A stretch of DNA of 41,744 nucleotides from assembly GCA_031275285.1 (NCBI GenBank), contig JAISOY010000139.1:1-41744 (forward strand), given 5' to 3'. The notes under the pieces are model-generated. The model was given only the letters and a program-made list of their open reading frames with translations, was not told the DNA's origin and did no database searches. This stretch comes from Bacteroidales bacterium. Lineage in GTDB: Bacteria > Bacteroidota > Bacteroidia > Bacteroidales > UBA4181. Each line of letters begins with the position of its first letter. Position 1 is the first letter of the stretch. The position numbers and the translations under genes were made by a program. Below, piece after piece: positions 7,926-14,349 of this stretch.

Positions 7926-7963
7926 CTGTATTTTTTGATCTTTGTTTCAATCATTAATTAATG

Positions 7964-7971
7964 CAAACATA
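7964..7971 (-). promoter_or_regulatory. Bacteroidota -7 element for the 76-residue gene
   Basis: On the minus strand this reads TATGTTTG, an exact TAnnTTTG match. Transcription would start near 7957, about 30 bases before the ATG at 7925. No clear -33 TTTG is visible. Confidence 0.45.
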
Positions 7972-8269
7972 AACGATAAAAAGTAAATATATCATGAAAT
8001 ATAGTCCGATTTTACCCCATATAGCGAACAAATAATCAACACCCTGATAATCAAAAGTATTATCAATAGAAATATAGTTGTTTTTTGGACTACCCTGAAT
8101 AATACATATTTCAGAGTAATAAATAGGGTGTTGAATCATGTGTATATTACCGATATATCGCTCTACAAGCGCTTTTTACTACATCATCATCGATTAAACC
8201 CTGCTATTTTTTTTACACCATTAGTTGTAGCTTATAATATATATAACTGATTTTAAGCAACATAAAAAT
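7972..8269. other. AT-rich non-coding stretch with a distant inverted repeat
   Basis: No convincing gene. A perfect 10-base inverted repeat, TCAACACCCT (8036-8045) and AGGGTGTTGA (8125-8134), encloses 79 bases. A weak hairpin CGCT-ctaca-AGCG near 8160-8173 is followed by a T-run. The stretch separates two minus-strand genes. Confidence 0.4.
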
Positions 8270-9172
8270 TTAAAAACCATATTTATATCCGACCGTAAAA
8301 TAACCGGAGGATGAAAAACCTAAATGACGGTTTTTGTCATGAAACAGGTTATTGAAAAAATCCTTCAGCGAACGTTTGGTTAAAGTGGTGGACCGCAACC
8401 ATGCTCCACCGGCTCCTATATACAGGGTGGATGATTTCCCGATTTTAAATTCAGGACACAGGAACGATTTCATAATGGTAGAGGCATAGATCATGGATTC
8501 GCCGTCAATGCTCATTACAGACGACATACCATCCATTTCCATCGCCACCAGCTTTAACTTTAATTTATCATTGATATTGATTGCTCCGGACACCGCCATG
8601 CCACCGGCAATATCCACCTTAACTTCATATTTTCCGGAAAGACGCCAGTTGATGACAGACATGGGCATCACCACCGGTAGTCCGAATGAATTGGTCAGTC
8701 CCAGGCCTGCACCCAGATCGAAATTATTCCCTATTTTATACATGAAGATCACACCTCCGTTTACCAATATGCTCTTCCCGGTAATTGCATCATGTGCTGA
8801 ATAAATACCTCCACCCAAAGTCGCCAGCAGGGACCATTTATCCGATATAGGCCTCATATGGGTGAGATTAATACCCGCATTCAGTATTTTATCCGGATTA
8901 AGATCTCTGGCCATGCCGTTATTTCCGAGAATTCCGTATGCTGTGTTAAGTGATGCAGCCCATAAAGTTACCTGACCCAAATCATTTTGCTTTACGGAAA
9001 GAGGAATGTGGTATCTCCCTGAAACTTTCAGAAAGTCGCCGGATCCGAAATCTTCACCGTCTTTATTTTTATAAGAAGAACCTGTCATGTATTCGGACTT
9101 TACAGTTACCTGTGCCCGGATTTCCACCACTATTACCGATAAAAATAAAATAAAAAAATAAAATGTCCTCAT
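8270..9172 (-). CDS. Outer-membrane beta-barrel protein, DUF6268 family
   Basis: A 300-residue secreted protein. The signal peptide runs to about residue 20 (VEIRA then QVTV). The mature protein has alternating polar and hydrophobic strands rich in Gly and aromatic residues (WSLLATLGGGIYSAH, DLGAGLGLTNSFGLPV) and ends in a Tyr-Lys-Tyr-Gly-Phe terminus, the C-terminal aromatic signal of barrel proteins. The middle block RLSGKYEVKVDIAGGM fits DUF6268, a Bacteroidota family of unknown function. It is the last gene of a minus-strand group after a LytS kinase and LytTR regulator, separated by a 264-base gap holding a dispersed repeat and a near-match promoter, so it could be a target of that pair (inference). 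Confidence 0.8.
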   Translation of the reverse strand: MRTFYFFILFLSVIVVEIRAQVTVKSEYMTGSSYKNKDGEDFGSGDFLKVSGRYHIPLSVKQNDLGQVTLWAASLNTAYGILGNNGMARDLNPDKILNAGINLTHMRPISDKWSLLATLGGGIYSAHDAITGKSILVNGGVIFMYKIGNNFDLGAGLGLTNSFGLPVVMPMSVINWRLSGKYEVKVDIAGGMAVSGAININDKLKLKLVAMEMDGMSSVMSIDGESMIYASTIMKSFLCPEFKIGKSSTLYIGAGGAWLRSTTLTKRSLKDFFNNLFHDKNRHLGFSSSGYFTVGYKYGF

Positions 9173-9195
9173 TGTCTTTTATATAAAATTTGAAA

Positions 9196-9226
9196 CAAAG
9201 GAACAGTTACGGAAAGCATTACGGAA
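9196..9226 (-). promoter_or_regulatory. Near-consensus promoter and tandem octamer before the DUF6268 gene
   Basis: On the minus strand TTCCTTTG (9196-9203) has one mismatch to TAnnTTTG. Just upstream the octamer TTCCGTAA occurs twice, 12 bases apart (9207-9214 and 9219-9226). Repeated octamers one turn apart are a usual shape for an activator or repressor site. Confidence 0.35.
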
Positions 9227-9263
9227 GGATTTTCCGATGAACTTTATAACCGGGAGGATGAAG

Positions 9264-9358
9264 TTAAGCACTCAGTGCTATTTATTGTTTCCTTAAGTCA
9301 CATTGATCAAATGGATTACGCCCAGAAAATATGACATTAATTGTTTTATATTACTTAA
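9264..9358 (+). repeat. Dispersed ~93-bp intergenic repeat, copy 1
   Basis: It starts TTAAGCACTCAGTGCTATTT and ends TATATTACTTAA. It shares CAGTGCTATTT, CATTGATCA, ATTACG and ATTACTTAA with copies at 10633, 34212 and (minus strand) 18189, apart from small changes. TTAAG and CTTAA at the ends form a short terminal inverted repeat. No coding content. It lies between the kinase and DUF6268 genes. Confidence 0.85.
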
Positions 9359-9436
9359 TGACCGGCCCTTACAGATGAAAAAAGCCATTGTTGATTTTTC
9401 TACAATGGCCGGATATATACACCAAACGGAAATCGT

Positions 9437-10435
9437 TTATCCTACAAAAGGCATTTGGACCGTAAATTCAGTTTTGGTTTTTGATATCCGGATTGTTTTC
9501 TGAAACAAAGCATATTGCTTTTGCAGGTTGGCTAACCCAACGCCTCCTTTATCCACCGAACTCCGTAATTGAAGATGGTTGGACACGGTAATCCCGTCAT
9601 TGGCTATATTGATACGAACAGTCAGGGGTTGCGCAGAGGTAGTTATATTGTGTTTGATTGCATTTTCCACAAGTAATTGCAAGCTGACCGGAATCACCTG
9701 TTTATTTAAATCGGCCTTATTATTTATATCTACCAACAATGCATTCTCAAATCGTATGCTTTCCAGAAAAATGTACGATTCCAGAAATGCCAGTTCTTCT
9801 TTCAGGGTAACAGTTGTCCGCGCATTGGTTAACAACAGGTAACGATAGACTCCCGACATCTTTTTTGCGAAAAGGTTTGCTTTTTCAGCATCCTCATATA
9901 CCAATGATGAAAGAACATTCAGGCTGTTGAACAAAAAGTGGGGGTTGATCTGGGCTTTTAATACCTCATACTGGTATTGTATTTTTTCTTTCTCGAAAAC
10001 AGCGATCTTCTTTTCGGCTTCAATCTGCCGCTGGCTATAAAAGAATACTTCTATCAACAATACAATAATGCTGTTCCACAACAGTAAGGGAAGTGACTGC
10101 TTTATCACGCTGTATTCACTTGAAATTTTATCCGGACTAATGACCGATAACATGAAATTGGCAATTATTCCCACCAGTACTGCAAACAGAGCTGTCAGCA
10201 GCAAATCGACAGAAACACGGATATAAATCTGATCCTTATTCCTGAGTTTCTTATAGACCATGTTAATGATCAGGAAATCGAATATACCGATAAGGATACA
10301 AACAGGCAGATTTACCAGGAAGTGGATAACCTTTGGAGAATGATTACCACTCAGGGAACTGTTCATGTATTGAAATGCGAACAGGAAAACAGCGATGATC
10401 GATATAAAGAAAAAAATATTTTTTTTATTTTTCAT
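9437..10435 (-). CDS. LytS/YehU-type sensor histidine kinase
   Basis: A 332-residue membrane kinase. Four hydrophobic segments lie near residues 7-22, 37-60, 76-98 and 114-133, with no large outside domain, so the sensor is probably the membrane part. A short coiled coil (RQIEAEKKIAVFEKEKIQYQ) leads to the His_kinase domain, with the phospho-acceptor His166 in KAQINPHFLFNSLN. The N-box is LLVENAIKHN and the G-box is GGVGLANLQKQY. This family pairs with LytTR response regulators, and one lies just upstream on the same strand, 286 bases away across two structured repeats. The long gap suggests the kinase is transcribed or controlled separately. The signal it senses is unknown. Confidence 0.92.
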   Translation of the reverse strand: MKNKKNIFFFISIIAVFLFAFQYMNSSLSGNHSPKVIHFLVNLPVCILIGIFDFLIINMVYKKLRNKDQIYIRVSVDLLLTALFAVLVGIIANFMLSVISPDKISSEYSVIKQSLPLLLWNSIIVLLIEVFFYSQRQIEAEKKIAVFEKEKIQYQYEVLKAQINPHFLFNSLNVLSSLVYEDAEKANLFAKKMSGVYRYLLLTNARTTVTLKEELAFLESYIFLESIRFENALLVDINNKADLNKQVIPVSLQLLVENAIKHNITTSAQPLTVRINIANDGITVSNHLQLRSSVDKGGVGLANLQKQYALFQKTIRISKTKTEFTVQMPFVG

Positions 10436-10459
10436 CTGTACAAAATTGTTTTTAAAGGT

Positions 10460-10614
10460 CAGATGTAATGTCCGATTTTGTTCATTACGGTGGGTATACC
10501 GCTATATTTATGGACATTTCATGTGAATAAAATTTAATTTTTAATGGCCACATGTAATATCCAATTTTGTTCATTACGTTGAGTGAACAGTAATGTTCAT
10601 GGATATTTCATATG
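10460..10614. repeat. Two 89-bp-spaced units, each an imperfect inverted repeat, between regulator and kinase genes
   Basis: Unit A arms: CAGATGTAATGTCC (10460-10473) and GGACATTTCATGTG (10512-10525). Unit B arms: CACATGTAATATCC (10549-10562) and GGATATTTCATATG (10601-10614). Both arms are shifted by exactly 89 bases. Each stem has 12 pairs and two mismatches at the same places. One G-C pair in A is A-T in B, a compensatory change. The loops share ATTTTGTTCATTACG and each contains an inner inverted repeat. They may be RNA structures of the kinase leader or binding sites of the LytTR regulator: TACGTTGAG at 10575-10583 fits the published LytTR consensus. Confidence 0.75.
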
Positions 10615-10632
10615 TACAAGAATATACGGATG

Positions 10633-10725
10633 AAGCATCCAGTGCTATTTATTACTTCCTTAAACTGCATTGATCAAGTCGATTACGCTCAAAAAGGATA
10701 ACATTCATTGTTTTATATTACTTAA
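10633..10725 (+). repeat. Dispersed ~93-bp intergenic repeat, copy 2
   Basis: It starts AAGCATCCAGTGCTATTTAT and ends TATATTACTTAA. It is the most diverged of the plus-oriented copies. Its final TTAA overlaps and supplies the stop codon (TAA, minus strand, 10722-10724) of the LytTR regulator gene. Confidence 0.85.
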
Positions 10726-11480
10726 ATACCATCGACCCATTTCAGGAAATCGGAAGCCCGCTCCCGGCTCACTAAAATCTCATGGGGACAATCAGGTTGA
10801 AAGGTAAGCTTCAAGCGACTGTTAAAATACCTGGATATTTTCCGGATGGAACTGATATTGGCAATACAATTCCTGGAAACACGGAAAAATATTTTATCGT
10901 CCAGCTGTTGTTCTACCTGTGTCAGGGTATAATCGATCAAATATCGCTTATTTGAAAATGTATGTAAAAACGTAACCTTATCTTCGCTATACAAAAAAGC
11001 GATATCAGTAGTATCGATGTAATGGTAATTATCGCCTGTTTGTGTCAGGAATCGGTTTCTCTTATGATTGCCCATCAATGCCTCTTCCAGTTTTCTATAA
11101 TCGAAAACAGGTTGCTGCCTGACCGCATGTAATTGTTCAAACTTATCCAAAGCAGCAAGTAAATCGGCTTCTTCAACCGGCTTCAATAGGTAATCAATGC
11201 TATTGACTTTAAATGCACGGATAGCATGCTCGTCATAAGCCGTAGTAAATATGACCGGTGTTGATAACGGGACCTGTTCAAAAATTTCAAAACTACTTCC
11301 GTCTGCCAACCGGATATCCAATAAAATCAGATCCACTTGGTTCTCTTTAAAAAAACGAATGGCCTGTTCCACCGTTTCCGTCCGTCCGGATAATTGATAA
11401 TCAGGACGCAGCCTCTCTACCATCCGCTTCATTTCTTCATAAGCGAAGCGTTCGTCTTCTACTATCAGGTATTTTGTCAT
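10722..11480 (-). CDS. LytTR-type response regulator
   Basis: A 252-residue two-domain regulator. The receiver domain (residues 1-120) has the acidic pair in IVEDE, phospho-acceptor Asp55 in LILLDIRLADG, the Thr in FTTAYDEHA and the conserved Lys in IDYLLKP. The C-terminal LytTR DNA-binding domain (about 145-250) shows YHYIDTTDIAFLYSEDKVTF and FFRVSRNCIANISSIRKISR, and ends VSRERASDFLKWVDG. It is the likely partner of the kinase downstream on the same strand. An exact TAnnTTTG promoter lies 23 bases before the ATG, with a perfect inverted repeat between promoter and start codon, so autoregulation is plausible. The stop codon comes from a dispersed repeat. Confidence 0.94.
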   Translation of the reverse strand: MTKYLIVEDERFAYEEMKRMVERLRPDYQLSGRTETVEQAIRFFKENQVDLILLDIRLADGSSFEIFEQVPLSTPVIFTTAYDEHAIRAFKVNSIDYLLKPVEEADLLAALDKFEQLHAVRQQPVFDYRKLEEALMGNHKRNRFLTQTGDNYHYIDTTDIAFLYSEDKVTFLHTFSNKRYLIDYTLTQVEQQLDDKIFFRVSRNCIANISSIRKISRYFNSRLKLTFQPDCPHEILVSRERASDFLKWVDGI

Positions 11481-11510
11481 CAGGTATGTAATTTTATACC
11501 TGCAAAAGTA
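11481..11510 (-). promoter_or_regulatory. Promoter and 7-bp inverted repeat touching the start codon of the LytTR regulator
   Basis: On the minus strand TACTTTTG (11503-11510) is an exact -7 match. Between it and the ATG, CAGGTAT (11496-11502, minus strand) and ATACCTG (11481-11487) form a perfect inverted repeat with an 8-base loop that ends one base before the start codon. It could be an operator over the transcription start or a leader hairpin covering the initiation site. Confidence 0.5.
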
Positions 11511-11790
11511 CAGATAAAGAGGTGGATAATCAGATATAATCGGATGAACTTTAGAGTTTGCAGGATGAAATGCCTATTTGATACTTCTATCATCATTTGC
11601 CAACAGGAAAAACAACCTGGAAAAATCCCGGCCAACTGGTATGTAAAAGACCGGAAATCAGTGAGTATTAAAATAAATCCGTAGAATCAGGGCTACCTTC
11701 CCTAATAATTAGGTTTGATAAAGTACTTTTTCTAATTTTGTTGCTTCATAGCAAGCCATCGATAAAAACACGTTTCAAAGGACGAAAAAC
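11511..11790. promoter_or_regulatory. Divergent intergenic region with promoter of the Yip1-like gene
   Basis: No gene is supported here. TAATTTTG (11733-11740) is an exact -7 element on the plus strand, about 50 bases before the Yip1-like ATG. TTTG at 11714-11717 could be the -33 element but the gap (15) is short. A palindrome with 6-base arms, CCTAAT-A-ATTAGG (11701-11713), lies just upstream and could be an operator. Confidence 0.45.
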
Positions 11791-12363
11791 ATGGATATAG
11801 CTGGTGTTTTCTACCGGATACGCAATTTATTACTTCACCCCGCTACTGAGTGGGAGGCCATCGCATCGGAAGATGAAGAGAGGACTACCGTATTCAAACG
11901 GTTTATTGTCCCGTTATTTTGCCTGATTGTTGTATGTTGCATTGTCGGTTCTTTATTGTTTGCCTCACGGATGTATTTTTCATTCGGCTACGTGGTTCAA
12001 AAAGTAGCCGTTTTATTACTTTCATTGTCTACCGGACTGTATATCTCTTCATTCCTGATCAATGAAACCATGTTCCTCCTCACCGGTACCAAAAACCCAA
12101 ACCAGGTATTTTCACTGTTGGCTTATTCCTCAGGCGTAGTATATCTGGTTATTTCCGTTGTAGAACTTTTTCCGTTTTTCAATGAATTACTGGTACTCTC
12201 GCTATATTCCATTTATCTTTACTGGCGCGGAATCCATCATTTACTGAAGATACCGGTAGACAAACAGATCACCTTCATTATCCTTTCATTTGTTGTGATG
12301 GTCCTGGTGTATTTGCTGGCTTTTTATTTTTTCGGAAACATCATGAAAGCCATTTTCCTTTGA
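11791..12363 (+). CDS. Yip1-family integral membrane protein
   Basis: A 190-residue protein. The N-terminal 40 residues form a cytoplasmic region (RIRNLLLHPATEWEAI), the usual opening of bacterial YIP1-domain proteins, where a Pro-Xaa-Xaa-Trp motif precedes the first helix. Five hydrophobic helices follow (about 40-58, 68-88, 104-121, 128-146, 158-185). Function in bacteria is unknown. Its stop is 27 bases before thyA on the same strand, so the two are probably co-transcribed from the promoter near 11733. No enzyme motif is visible. Confidence 0.75.
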   Translation: MDIAGVFYRIRNLLLHPATEWEAIASEDEERTTVFKRFIVPLFCLIVVCCIVGSLLFASRMYFSFGYVVQKVAVLLLSLSTGLYISSFLINETMFLLTGTKNPNQVFSLLAYSSGVVYLVISVVELFPFFNELLVLSLYSIYLYWRGIHHLLKIPVDKQITFIILSFVVMVLVYLLAFYFFGNIMKAIFL

Positions 12364-12390
12364 AGAATGAAAATATTATAAAATAAAATT

Positions 12391-13185
12391 ATGCAGGCAT
12401 ATTTAGACTTATTATCACATGTGGTACAAAATGGTGTCGAAAAATCCGACCGTACGGGTACCGGCACCATCAGTGTTTTTGGTTACCAGATGCGTTTCGA
12501 CCTGTCACAGGGATTTCCTCTGCTGACCACCAAAAAGTTACACACCAGGTCGATCATTTATGAATTATTATGGTTCCTGCAGGGAAGCACCAATGTCGGT
12601 TACCTCAGGGACAATAAGGTAACCATCTGGGATGAATGGGCAGACGAACATGGAGAGTTGGGGCCCATCTACGGCTATCAGTGGCGTTCCTGGCCAACCG
12701 CCGACGGGCGGCATATCGACCAGATCAGTGAAGTGGTACGTTCCATACGACATCAGCCTGACTCGCGCCGACACCTTGTATGTGCCTGGAATGTCGGAGA
12801 CCTCGATAAAATGGCCCTACCCCCCTGCCATGTCCTGTTCCAGTTTTACGTAGCCGACGGGAAACTATCCTGCCAGCTATACCAACGGAGCTGTGATATT
12901 TTCCTGGGTGTCCCGTTCAATATCGCATCCTATGCTTTGCTTACCAGCATGATGGCACAAGTAACCGGTTTACAGCCGGGAACATTTATCCATACCCTGG
13001 GAGATGCCCATATTTACCTTAATCACATAGAACAGGTAAAATTGCAGCTGACCCGGGAGCCCCGTCCCCTACCCGTCCTGAAACTGAATCCGGATGTCCG
13101 ATCGATATTCGACTTCTCATTCGATGATTTTTCCATAGAAGGCTATGATCCGCATCCACATATTAAAGGAGCCATTGCCGTCTAA
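12391..13185 (+). CDS. thyA: Thymidylate synthase
   Basis: ThyA converts dUMP and methylene-tetrahydrofolate to dTMP and dihydrofolate. At 264 residues the protein has the same length as the E. coli enzyme. The nucleophile is Cys146 in [10 protein letters not shown]; phosphate-binding arginines are Arg21 (DRTGTGT), Arg126-127 (DSRRHLV) and Arg166 ([10 protein letters not shown]). The C-terminus ends AIAV, the closing tail of this family. It follows the Yip1-like gene by 27 bases. A dihydrofolate reductase gene often lies next to thyA; here the next gene is mdh, so folA must be elsewhere. A weak hairpin (TTCATC and GATGAA, 13213-13232) lies after the stop. Confidence 0.98.
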   Translation: MQAYLDLLSHVVQNGVEKSDRTGTGTISVFGYQMRFDLSQGFPLLTTKKLHTRSIIYELLWFLQGSTNVGYLRDNKVTIWDEWADEHGELGPIYGYQWRSWPTADGRHIDQISEVVRSIRHQPDSRRHLVCAWNVGDLDKMALPPCHVLFQFYVADGKLSCQLYQRSCDIFLGVPFNIASYALLTSMMAQVTGLQPGTFIHTLGDAHIYLNHIEQVKLQLTREPRPLPVLKLNPDVRSIFDFSFDDFSIEGYDPHPHIKGAIAV

Positions 13186-13306
13186 CAGAATCAGATAGGT
13201 TTTTAGTTAGGTATTCATCGCTTTTTTGATGAAAAACGGTATCATTTTTGCCGAAGAAACATATAATTTTACGAAGAATTTATTAACTGAATTTTAATAT
13301 ACCTCC

Positions 13307-14248
13307 ATGAGTAAAGTAACCGTAGTAGGCGCCGGTAATGTAGGCGCAACCTGTGCAAACGTAATTGCACAAAAAGAATTAGCCAGTGAATTGATCATCC
13401 TGGATATCAAAGAAGGTGTTTCCGAAGGAAAAGCTTTGGATATGATGCAGACAGCTGCATTACTGGAATTCGACACCCGTATCAAGGGAGTAACGAATGA
13501 CTACAGTGCCACCGCGGGTTCGGACGTGGTAGTGATTACTTCAGGTGTACCCCGTAAACCGGGTATGTCACGTGAAGACCTGATCGGCGTGAATGCCGGA
13601 ATCGTGAAAGATGTTACCCAGAACATCCTGAAACATTCACCTAAGGCTGTTGTGATTGTCATCAGCAACCCGATGGACACCATGACGTACCTGGCGCTGA
13701 AATCAAGCGGACTACCGAAGAACCAGCTCATCGGTATGGGCGGTATCCTCGACAGTTCTCGTTTCAAATGCTATCTGAGCCAGGCTTTGAATGCTGCGGC
13801 AACAGATGTAGAGGGCACTGTGATCGGCGGACACGGTGATACCACCATGATTCCTTTGAAACGCTTTGCTACCTACAAAGGCATCCCTGTTTCTGATTTA
13901 CTGGGCAGCGAAGCATTGGATAAAGTAGTAGCCGACACCATGGTAGGCGGAGCTACACTGACCAAATTGCTGGGCACATCGGCATGGTATGCTCCCGGAG
14001 CAGCCGGAGCTACATTGGTAGAAGCCATCATCCGCGACCAGAAAAAGGTATTCCCTTGCTGTGTTTCCCTTGACGGTGAATACGGACAAAAAGATATCTG
14101 TATCGGTGTACCTGTCCTGGTAGGGAAAAACGGATGGGAAAAAATCATCGATTACAAATTGAACAGTGAAGAACAAGCCCTGTTCAATAAAAGTGCTGAT
14201 GCAGTCCGCAACATGAACCAGGTATTGGTAGACATGAAACTGGTATAA
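13307..14248 (+). CDS. mdh: Malate dehydrogenase, LDH-like type
   Basis: Oxidises malate to oxaloacetate with NAD, or the reverse in the reductive branch used by fermenting Bacteroidota. The dinucleotide fold begins VTVVGAGNVGATCAN; Asp33 in IILDIKEG favours NAD over NADP. Substrate arginines Arg83 and Arg89 occur in GVPRKPGMSRED, which marks malate rather than lactate specificity. The catalytic pair is Asp149 (GGILDSSRFK) and His176 (IGGHGDTTM). Length 313 is normal. The gap from thyA (121 bases) contains CATTTTTG (13243-13250), one mismatch from the -7 consensus, so it is probably a separate transcript. A strong terminator follows. Confidence 0.97.
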   Translation: MSKVTVVGAGNVGATCANVIAQKELASELIILDIKEGVSEGKALDMMQTAALLEFDTRIKGVTNDYSATAGSDVVVITSGVPRKPGMSREDLIGVNAGIVKDVTQNILKHSPKAVVIVISNPMDTMTYLALKSSGLPKNQLIGMGGILDSSRFKCYLSQALNAAATDVEGTVIGGHGDTTMIPLKRFATYKGIPVSDLLGSEALDKVVADTMVGGATLTKLLGTSAWYAPGAAGATLVEAIIRDQKKVFPCCVSLDGEYGQKDICIGVPVLVGKNGWEKIIDYKLNSEEQALFNKSADAVRNMNQVLVDMKLV

Positions 14249-14271
14249 AACCTTTTTTTAAGAGCATTGAT

Positions 14272-14308
14272 AAAAAATCCCTTCAGAATGATTCTGAAGG
14301 GATTTTTT
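14272..14308. terminator. Bidirectional Rho-independent terminator between mdh and the GH3 gene
   Basis: AAAAAATCCCTTCAGAAT (14272-14289) and ATTCTGAAGGGATTTTTT (14291-14308) are perfect 18-base inverted repeats, giving a GC-centred stem with an A-run before it and a T-run after it. It ends mdh from the left and the convergent PUL operon from the right. Confidence 0.92.
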
Positions 14309-14349
14309 ATGTAAGTACTTTTCGTATATATTCGCAAAATAACGAATAA

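Noticed and set aside
7954..8139. Minus-strand 61-codon frame
   Set aside because: No promoter or homology, very AT-rich, runs into the promoter of the 76-codon gene, and contains part of an inverted repeat.
10460..10614. Two-unit array read as a CRISPR
   Set aside because: Only two diverged units, no constant repeat, no spacers of regular type and no cas genes.
9264..10725. Dispersed repeats as ends of one insertion sequence flanking the kinase
   Set aside because: Copies are direct, not inverted, no transposase lies between them, and further copies occur singly elsewhere.
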